A stretch of 50,378 nucleotides of DNA from Nitrosomonas sp. (GTDB lineage Bacteria; Pseudomonadota; Gammaproteobacteria; Burkholderiales; Nitrosomonadaceae). The DNA lies in contig JAGOKN010000008.1 in the NCBI GenBank assembly GCA_017994575.1, positions 1-50,378 of the forward strand. Reading direction: 5' to 3'. Positions 45,101 to 50,378 of the stretch are shown here, piece after piece. Each line of letters begins with the position of its first letter. The stretch's first letter is position 1. The notes under the pieces are model-generated. The model was not told the origin of the DNA. It made no database searches and worked only from the letters and a program-made list of their open reading frames with translations. Position numbers and translations under genes: made by a program.

Positions 45101-47357
45101 AGGCAACGATTTTATCTTTGGCAATACGCCTAACGAAGTCATGATGGGTAATGAAGGCGATGACTGGATTCAAACCGGAACTGCCGATGGCGCGCCTGGT
45201 GATAACTTTGATCCCTTCAATCGTGATCCGATCCGGGGTAACGATGTTTTTCTTGGTGGCGGCGGCCTGGACGAATTTCTCGGCGAAGGTGGCGATGACC
45301 TGATGAATGGCATGCCGGGCGCGGACAAAAATGACGGTAATAGCGGTTTTGACTGGGTCTTTAACAAGGGCAACAGTGTTGCTGCCAATATCGATTTGAC
45401 CCGGCTTATCGTGCCGGGAGTACCCGTGGATGTCTTCGATCGCTATGATTTTGTTGAAGCTGCATCAGGATGGGATCTTGATGACATCATACGCGGTGAT
45501 AACGATACCAGTGTCGAATTGACATTGATTGATCCGAATACAGGACAGAACAACGCGCTGGATGACGTCAATAATCCGGTTGGTGGCGGACATAGTGCTG
45601 CCGACAGGATTGCATTAATTGATGGATTGGGCGCTTTGTTGGGTGGTGCAACATCATTCAGTGCCGGCAATATTCTACTGGGGGGTGGTGGAAGCGACCT
45701 GATTGAAGGGCGCGGTGGGGATGACATCATCGATGGCAATGCCTGGCTGAGTACTCGCATCAGTGTTCGCACCAATCCGAGCGATCCCACCAGCGAGATT
45801 ATTTCTTTCGACAACATGACCAGTACATTAAGGACAGCAATGCAAAATGGCACCTACAGTCCTGATCAACTGGTCATTGTGCGTGAGATTAGGACAGCGC
45901 CGGCTGGTACGGATGTTGATACGGCTGTATTCCGTGATGTTTTCGCCAACTATGCTTTGACTTTCAATCCCGACGGCTCGATTACGGTTACCCATACTAA
46001 TCCTGCCATCGTCGCGATTGACGATGGCAGTGATACGCTGCGCAATGTAGAGCAGTTGCAGTTTGCCGACAGGATCGTTGTTCCGGGCGGTGGTGCCTCT
46101 GTCGGTACTGCCGGTGACGATAATCTGGTGGGTACACCGGGTAATGATACGCTCGACGGTTTGGGTGGCAACGATACTTTGAATGGCCTGGGTGGTGTGG
46201 ATACACTGATCGGTGGCACGGGCAACGATACGTTTGTGGTTGATACCACTACCGATATCATTACTGAGCTTGCCGGCGGAGGTGTAGATACCGTGCAAAG
46301 CTCGGTGACATTCACGCTAGCTGCCCAACTCGAAAACCTGACGCTGACTGGTCTGGTTGCGATCAATGGCACTGGCAATGCGGCAGTCAACGGCCTGATT
46401 GGTAACAGTAACAACAATACACTCAATGGCTTGGGCGGTAACGATACGTTGAATGGTCTGGGAGGCGTGGATACGTTGATTGGCGGAACCGGTAACGATA
46501 CTTATGTGGTTGACACCACTACCGACACCATCACCGAAATTGCGAGTGGTGGTAACGATACGGTCCTCAGTTCGACAACTTTTACGCTTGCCGCTCAACT
46601 TGAGAATCTAACCTTGACCGGCGTAGCCGCAATCAACGGTACGGGTAATACCGTAGTCAATATTCTTACCGGTAATAGTAATAGCAACATTCTCAACGGC
46701 CTGGGTGGCAATGATTCGCTGAATGGTCTGGGCGGCGTGGATACGCTGATTGGCGGCACAGGTAACGATATCTATGTGGTGGATACCACAACCGATATCA
46801 TTACTGAACTTGCTGCTGGTGGTAATGATACGGTGCAGAGTTCAGTAACCTATACATTGGCTGCGCAACTTGAAAACCTGACACTGACGGGGGTAGCTGC
46901 GAGCAACGCTACAGGCAATACCGTCGTCAATATCCTGACAGGTAACGGTAGCAACAATACGCTGGACGGTCTGGGTGGCAACGATACGCTGATGGGTGGC
47001 ACGGGTAACGATATATTGATAGGTGGAGGAGGTGCTGATACTTTGACGGGTGGTGCCAACAGTGACAGCTTTACTTATACGTCCGCGCTTTTTCATTCCA
47101 ACGGTGCGAGCATTGACACCATTACCGACTTCTCAAGTACTATCGACAAGGTTAATCTTAGTGCGATCGATGCCAATACAGGCGTTGCCGGTAATCAGGC
47201 TTTTACCTTCATTGCCGGCGCTGCCTTCAGTAGCGCGGGGCAGGTTCGCTATGCCGGTGGCGTACTGGAAGCCAACGTTAACGGAAATTTGACAGCAGAC
47301 TTCCAGATCCAGTTAACGGGTGCTCCCGCATTCGTGGCAGGAGACTTGATTGCCTGA
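42177..47357 (+). CDS. Giant animal-type haem peroxidase with RTX repeats (MopA-like, unit 2)
   Basis: 1,726 residues from the ATG at 42177, chosen because GGAGG lies eight bases upstream and the N-terminus MANFSRTDLDF matches the paralogue; an in-frame ATG at 42162 is less likely. The same peroxidase motifs are present: GQFFDHGLD (His180), FHAEHNR, YRFGHSM, and a variant NMTRARDAG where unit 1 has NLVRGRD. Only one Asp-rich unit is present after the distal His. RTX repeats occur in two blocks, the C-terminal one with three exact 270-base units, then a tail (DTITDFSSTIDKVNL) suited to type I secretion. Probable extracellular calcium-dependent peroxidase; Mn(II) oxidation is inferred from architecture. 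Confidence 0.9.
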   Translation: MANFSRTDLDFLLQQISISEDDSTAQLDGIFNALPGLVGNPLLPHGLRNVLGTYNNLQPGRSLYGSADQIFPRYLQPNFRDAEQVAFDVDGPAGQSVNDPTSYLQTNGAVFDSHPRTISNLIVDQTNHNPAAIAAAANTGGSVADVDGKGTFFIPNVTPDVGLSAPYNSWFTLFGQFFDHGLDLVNKGGNGTVFVPLKPDDPLIPGPDGILVDNIDTAIDESADNLPANLQFMALTRATNLPGPDNTLGTADDIHEHRNQTTPFVDQNQTYTSHPSHQVFLREYEFNTTGDPVSTGRLLEDSPTFGGLATWADIKLQAQQKLGINLTDADVTNLPLLRTDSYGKFIPAANGFAQLVVGTGPDNIANTPDDIVVAGDPIGGGVSIPADVIRTGHAFLDDIAHTAVPRNTNGTLKTPDSDNIIGLSEADRYDDELLNEHFITGDGRGNENIGLTTVHTVFHAEHNRTVDFVKDLITNSGDPEFIAQWHKPDGTPVGQWDGERLFQAARFATEMQYQHLVFEEFARKVQPNVDVFIGYNSTIDPAIMAEFAHVVYRFGHSMLTETVARTNSDGALNDVGLIDAFLNPIAFRGTGVGAYNSNIEAAGAVVKGMTKQVGNEIDEFVTEALRNNLLGLPLDLPTINMTRARDAGIPSLNEARRMFYEDTGQNPALQPYESWADFGLGLRHPESLTNFIAAYGTHGSIVSATTFADKRAAAQALVDGTSPEATAFMSGSAASTGLDDVDFWIGGLAEKQAPFGGLLGSTFNFVFETQMENLQDGDRFYYLARTAGLDFLTQLEENSFAELAMRNLPDVKHLPFDIFSTPAYTFEVGNLGESGPIQDDPFTLDVNEATLRNHLNQLALVRDTTLGPNTIRYTGDQHVVMGGTIGIDRIRASEGDDTLWGDEGNDRLEGGAGNDSINGGDGNDRITDSFGDDNIKGGDGHDVINGGPGINLIMGGDGSDFIVTGNDISEVFAGSGNDFIFGNTPNEVMMGNEGDDWIQTGTADGAPGDNFDPFNRDPIRGNDVFLGGGGLDEFLGEGGDDLMNGMPGADKNDGNSGFDWVFNKGNSVAANIDLTRLIVPGVPVDVFDRYDFVEAASGWDLDDIIRGDNDTSVELTLIDPNTGQNNALDDVNNPVGGGHSAADRIALIDGLGALLGGATSFSAGNILLGGGGSDLIEGRGGDDIIDGNAWLSTRISVRTNPSDPTSEIISFDNMTSTLRTAMQNGTYSPDQLVIVREIRTAPAGTDVDTAVFRDVFANYALTFNPDGSITVTHTNPAIVAIDDGSDTLRNVEQLQFADRIVVPGGGASVGTAGDDNLVGTPGNDTLDGLGGNDTLNGLGGVDTLIGGTGNDTFVVDTTTDIITELAGGGVDTVQSSVTFTLAAQLENLTLTGLVAINGTGNAAVNGLIGNSNNNTLNGLGGNDTLNGLGGVDTLIGGTGNDTYVVDTTTDTITEIASGGNDTVLSSTTFTLAAQLENLTLTGVAAINGTGNTVVNILTGNSNSNILNGLGGNDSLNGLGGVDTLIGGTGNDIYVVDTTTDIITELAAGGNDTVQSSVTYTLAAQLENLTLTGVAASNATGNTVVNILTGNGSNNTLDGLGGNDTLMGGTGNDILIGGGGADTLTGGANSDSFTYTSALFHSNGASIDTITDFSSTIDKVNLSAIDANTGVAGNQAFTFIAGAAFSSAGQVRYAGGVLEANVNGNLTADFQIQLTGAPAFVAGDLIA
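46170..46979 (+). repeat. Three exact-period 270-base RTX/LTLTG repeats in peroxidase 2
   Basis: The same codon position recurs at 46170, 46440, 46710 and 46980, so the period is exactly 90 codons three times. Each unit runs NDTLNGLGGVDTLIGGTGND, TTTDxITE, then AAQLENLTLTG and NTVVNILTGN. Nucleotide differences are mostly at third positions, which indicates older copies kept by selection on the protein. Confidence 0.85.
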
Positions 47358-47378
47358 TGGTTTGGGAGTTACACAGCA

Positions 47379-47467
47379 CGCCAATTTTAACGTTTACCGT
47401 ATTAGGTCTTTTGATAAGACTGTCAGTACATCCCTTCCTGACTGAACGGTATGTGTTGAAATTGGCG
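47379..47467 (+). other. Structured three-hairpin element after peroxidase 2
   Basis: Outer arms 47379-47400 and 47446-47467 pair at 18 of 22 positions plus one G-U. Inside are GTCTT/AAGAC (47406-47420) and GTCAG/CTGAC (47422-47442). The fold would be a three-way junction directly after the stop codon, possibly a 3' UTR structure, processing site or remnant of a small mobile element. Confidence 0.5.
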
Positions 47468-47518
47468 CTTGCAGTCGTTGTAGCAGAATAACCTGACGAT
47501 CATGGTGATTATGAATGA

Positions 47519-47555
47519 GCACAAAGTCTTTGATGATAAATCAAGGACTTTGTGC
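47519..47555. terminator. Hairpin between peroxidase 2 and the aldolase gene
   Basis: GCACAAAGTC (47519-47528) and GACTTTGTGC (47546-47555) pair perfectly, and the stem continues with TTGAT/ATCAA around a GATAA loop. It lies between convergent genes and may terminate transcription from both sides, although T-runs are lacking. Confidence 0.6.
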
Positions 47556-47576
47556 ATTACGCTGTGCTTGAATGTT

Positions 47577-48626
47577 TCAGGCGATTGTTACGGCATCAGA
47601 TAAATACACATCCTGAATGGCATTGAGCAATTTGACGCCTTCAGCGAACGGCTTTTGGAATGCTTTGCGCCCAGAGATCAATCCCATGCCGCCAGCTCGT
47701 TTGTTAATGACGGCTGTCCGTACCGCCTGATGCAAGTCATCGCTACCGGATTCGCCCCCTGAGTTGATCATGCCGATTCGTCCCATATAGCAATTGGCCA
47801 CTTGGTAGCGCACGAGATCGATGGGGTGATCCGAAGTGAGCTCGCTATAGACTTTTGGGTGGGTTTTGCCAAATTTGATGGCATTATAACCGCCATTATT
47901 GGTTGCTATTTTCTGTTTGATGATATCAGCTCCGATGGTCGCTGCCAGATGATTGGCCTGACCTGTCAGATCGGCACTGACATGATAATCCTTGTCGGCA
48001 GTTTTGAAGGCATTATTCCGTGTATAGGCCCACAAAATCGTGACCATTCCCAGGTTATGTGCGTGCTCGAATGCAGCAGTAACTTCCTGGATTTGACGGC
48101 GTGATTCTTCGGATCCAAAAAAAACTGTTGCACCTACAGCGCAAGCGCCCATATCAAACGCTTGAGAAACGCTGGCAAAAAGTGTTTGGTCGAATTTATT
48201 CGGGTAGGTCAGCAATTCATTGTGATTTATTTTGAGGATCATTGGAATTTTGTGTGCGTATTGCCGTGCAATGATACCCAGCACACCCAATGTGGAAGCG
48301 ACACCGTTGCACCCGCCCTCGATGGCCAACTCAACGATGTGTTTGGGATCAAAAAACATCGGATTGGGCGCAAAGGAGGCTCCTGCCGAGTGCTCGACAC
48401 CTTGATCGACGGGTAGTAGCGATAAATAACCGCTGCCCGCCAAACGTCCTTGGTTGTAGAATGCTTGTAAATTACGCAATACACTGGGTTTGCGATTGCT
48501 TTGCGCCATCACCCGATCGACAAAATCAGCGCCGGGCAATTGTAAATTGTTGTTTGGAATTCCATTGCAAACATGATTAAGCAGCCAATCGTTTTCGTTT
48601 CCCAGAATTGCATGAATGTCTGTCAT
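47577..48626 (-). CDS. fbaB: Class I fructose-bisphosphate aldolase (FbaB/DhnA type)
   Basis: 349 residues. [96 protein letters not shown] (region of the Schiff-base lysine) and [42 protein letters not shown] are those of the archaeal-type class I aldolase found in many bacteria. It splits or makes fructose 1,6-bisphosphate. GGAG lies before the ATG. It converges on peroxidase 2 and seems unrelated to it functionally. Confidence 0.94.
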   Translation of the reverse strand: MTDIHAILGNENDWLLNHVCNGIPNNNLQLPGADFVDRVMAQSNRKPSVLRNLQAFYNQGRLAGSGYLSLLPVDQGVEHSAGASFAPNPMFFDPKHIVELAIEGGCNGVASTLGVLGIIARQYAHKIPMILKINHNELLTYPNKFDQTLFASVSQAFDMGACAVGATVFFGSEESRRQIQEVTAAFEHAHNLGMVTILWAYTRNNAFKTADKDYHVSADLTGQANHLAATIGADIIKQKIATNNGGYNAIKFGKTHPKVYSELTSDHPIDLVRYQVANCYMGRIGMINSGGESGSDDLHQAVRTAVINKRAGGMGLISGRKAFQKPFAEGVKLLNAIQDVYLSDAVTIA

Positions 48627-48883
48627 TTCTTCTCCTTTTTACTGTGATGGTCGTAACATTTTTGTTGATACGTCGAGATGATGTAGTTTTGATGCAATTT
48701 TTCTGTTGATATTACACGAAGTATTTGCCAGATATTTATACTTTATGATTCTTGAATCAAGTATTTTCTGCTGGCGCCAAGTCAAATTCCGGAAATTGCA
48801 GTTAAGCCTGATTGCCATTCTCAGTGTTATTTTCTTATCATTAATTCACATGATTTTAGGTTAATCTATACGTTTTTTGATCA

Positions 48884-49210
48884 ATGTTTGACAGTCATTT
48901 AATGTGGCGCGCAGCAGTAGTCGATGATAATGGATTGGTGCTGGCGGTTGAGGCGACTGCGGCCAATTGCCATGACAGCAAGCCACTGCTGTATTTGCTC
49001 GATAAAGCCAATATCCAGCCGGGAGTCCGTGTTCAAGCCGATAAGGCGTATAGCAGCCGGAAACATCGCCCTGCGCTGAAATCACGTGGTATTAAAAACG
49101 GTATTCAGGATAAGGCTGCGAAGAACAACCCCAGGCTGCTGGCTATGGCATATAACTTGAAAAGACTACCCAAATTTTTTGCCAACAATCGAATAATCAC
49201 GCAAACATAG
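48884..49210 (+). pseudogene. IS5-family transposase remnant with internal deletion
   Basis: 108 residues. VEATAANCHDSKPLLYLLDKA, VQADKAYSSRKHRPALKSRGIKNGIQDKAAKNNP is the conserved IS5 DDE middle region. It is joined directly to RLLAMAYNLKRLPKFF, which normally ends the protein about 50 residues later after the catalytic Glu (VERTFG) region. Thus the third catalytic residue has been deleted. The N-terminal third is missing too, with an in-frame stop just before the ATG. It is inactive. It separates the aldolase gene from the two-component system. Confidence 0.85.
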
Positions 49211-49367
49211 GGATATTGCGCTCTCTTGACCGGAAATATCCGATTTAGCATGATTCTTCCTGGATCATTTGCGGGAAAAGGGCTAAAAAATACTCTGCTG
49301 TTCACAAAAAATCCTAAATTGCGATGAGGTGAAAAATTTACGTGATTTTGCAAAGGTCTCGATGTAA

Positions 49368-50015
49368 TTAAATGACATTATGGGTGATAGCCAACCGAAT
49401 AAGCTGTGTGGTATTTTGCATTTTCAATTTTCGCATCAAGTTGAGTTGATGGACACTAACGGTTTTGGGACTAATGGAGATCTTTTCTGCAATTTGTGTA
49501 TTGGAATTTCCCTCCACAATTAACTTGAATATTTGGAATTCCCGCTTAGTCAGCGTATCCAGAGGATTCTCAAAACTCTCTTTGTGTGTTGCATAGAGTG
49601 CTAATGCTGTTGCCAATTCCGATTCAATATAGGTTTTTCCTGAACTGACTTGATGTACCGCATGAATCATTTCGCCTATCCCGCTTTGCTTGCTGATAAA
49701 TCCAATGGCGCCTGCTTTGAGTGCGCGTTGAACGGTGGTGACGTTGTTTGACATACTGAAGACCAAAATATTGGCGCTGGGGTTGTGACTGATGATGCGG
49801 CGAATCGTTTCAAATCCACAGACGCCGGCAGCCGGCATATTGAGATCAAGAATCACGATATCTGGTTGATATGCCTGATAGAGTTGATAGCCTGTTTCAC
49901 CATCGGCGGCTTCTGCTATGACCTGCATGTCGGGTGTAGTTTCGAGCAAACGGCGATAACCAGCGCGTACTACGGGATGATCGTCAACTAATAATATGCT
50001 GATCGGTTTAGTCAT
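49368..50015 (-). CDS. NarL/FixJ-family response regulator
   Basis: 215 residues from the ATG at 50013-50015 (MTKPISILLVDDHPVVRAGY); an upstream in-frame extension to 50072 lies inside the kinase gene. The receiver domain has DD at 11-12, phospho-acceptor Asp57 (IVILDLNMP) and the Lys of FISKQSGIGEMIHAV. The C-terminal LuxR-type helix-turn-helix is LTKREFQIFKLIVEGNSNTQIAEKISISPKTVSVHQLNLMRKL. It binds DNA when phosphorylated by the kinase whose gene overlaps it by eight bases. Targets unknown. Confidence 0.93.
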   Translation of the reverse strand: MTKPISILLVDDHPVVRAGYRRLLETTPDMQVIAEAADGETGYQLYQAYQPDIVILDLNMPAAGVCGFETIRRIISHNPSANILVFSMSNNVTTVQRALKAGAIGFISKQSGIGEMIHAVHQVSSGKTYIESELATALALYATHKESFENPLDTLTKREFQIFKLIVEGNSNTQIAEKISISPKTVSVHQLNLMRKLKMQNTTQLIRLAITHNVI

Positions 50016-50378
50016 TATCCAAAATCTCAATCGGTAATCTAATGTTAATTTCCGTACCTTCGTTACTGGCACTGCGCACGGTTAGCCTGCCATTCATTGC
50101 GATTACTCGCTCACGCATGCTGACGAGCCCTAAACCGGTAAATTGCTGGTTGGTGTCATAGCCTTTTCCGTTATCTTCTATTTTCAGAAGCAAAAAATCA
50201 ACTATTGGATTATCAATAGTTTTTCGACTTAAACTAACCTGGGCCCAGGAGGCTTCTGCATGATTGTAGATGTTATTTAAACCTTCTTGAATAAGACGAA
50301 ACACGGTGATACCGATTTGTTCGTCGAGTGTTGTAAGATCGCCTTCTAATCTGAATTCAAGTACGATTTCTGGATAAT
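50008..50378 (-). CDS. Sensor histidine kinase (NarX/UhpB type), C-terminal part, cut by window end
   Basis: The frame is open to the window end. The visible part is the HATPase_c domain: FRLIQEGLNNIYNHAEASWAQVSL (N box), LKIEDNGKGYD (G1 box) and GLGLVSMRERVIAMNGRLTV (G2 box), with a final GTEINIRLPI. This form, with an upstream HisKA_3 domain expected, pairs with NarL-type regulators. The stop overlaps the response-regulator start by eight bases (ATGACTAA), showing co-translation. The sensory region is outside the window. Confidence 0.9.
   Translation of the reverse strand, partial: YPEIVLEFRLEGDLTTLDEQIGITVFRLIQEGLNNIYNHAEASWAQVSLSRKTIDNPIVDFLLLKIEDNGKGYDTNQQFTGLGLVSMRERVIAMNGRLTVRSASNEGTEINIRLPIEILDND

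Noticed and set aside
46140..47000. Regularly spaced repeats as a CRISPR array
   Set aside because: The period is 270 bases, in frame, and encodes RTX glycine-aspartate motifs.
47379..47467. Possible integron attC site after peroxidase 2
   Set aside because: The outer ends do not fit the RYYYAAC and GTTRRRY core sites exactly, and no integrase or cassette array is present.

Overview
The window looks like chromosomal DNA of a betaproteobacterium, most likely a Nitrosomonas-type ammonia oxidiser. This is inferred from the hisC-B-H-A-F-I-E-hinT-tatABC gene order, moderate GC content and the housekeeping neighbours. No 16S or amo/hao gene is present to confirm it. No tRNA, rRNA or CRISPR array was recognised.

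Layout. (1) 1-3.8 kb: the end of an IS3-type transposase, a copper-export pair (copZ, copA) and a small exported protein. (2) 3.9-10.8 kb: one long leftward operon of histidine biosynthesis genes followed by hinT and tatA, tatB, tatC. (3) 11-17.6 kb: housekeeping genes (MidA-like methyltransferase, pteridine reductase-like SDR, yraN, lpoA-like gene, rsmI, pyrC, a DCC-family thioredoxin-like protein, an HhH glycosylase-like protein). (4) 17.9-21 kb: a tightly overlapping AmmeMemoRadiSam operon (amrB, amrA, amrS) ending in an alpha/beta hydrolase. (5) 21-31 kb: a stress-type accessory block with a decayed C1 peptidase, hsp20, a DUF2934 protein, a Lon protease, a CBS protein, a zinc-ribbon protein, a remnant of an HPF/RaiA-cold-shock protein, polX and a phosphoribosyltransferase. 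Two abutting MITE-like elements and two orphan genes follow. (6) 31-47.4 kb: the most unusual part, a tandem duplication of a divergent gene pair. Each unit has a Tat-exported CotA-like multicopper oxidase facing left and a giant (about 1,710-1,730 aa) animal-type haem peroxidase with RTX calcium-binding repeats facing right. Unit 1 also carries a SCO1-type copper chaperone. (7) 47.5-50.4 kb: class I fructose-bisphosphate aldolase, an IS5-type transposase remnant, and a NarL/FixJ-type two-component system that runs off the window.

The duplicated oxidase/peroxidase locus is the candidate undescribed system. Domain content resembles bacterial Mn(II)-oxidising peroxidases (MopA-type) together with Mn- or phenol-oxidising multicopper oxidases. 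Both intergenic regions carry the same palindrome, CTAAGTA-N2-TACTTAG (two copies in unit 1, one in unit 2), which suggests one regulator controls all four large genes. The oxidases would leave by Tat (tatABC is in this window). The peroxidases have no N-terminal signal and end in RTX/serralysin-like tails, so type I secretion is expected. The peroxidase of unit 1 carries a five-copy Asp-rich repeat inserted just after its distal haem histidine; unit 2 has one copy. Copper-handling genes (copA, copZ, SCO) fit an oxidase-rich lifestyle. The substrate is inference only.
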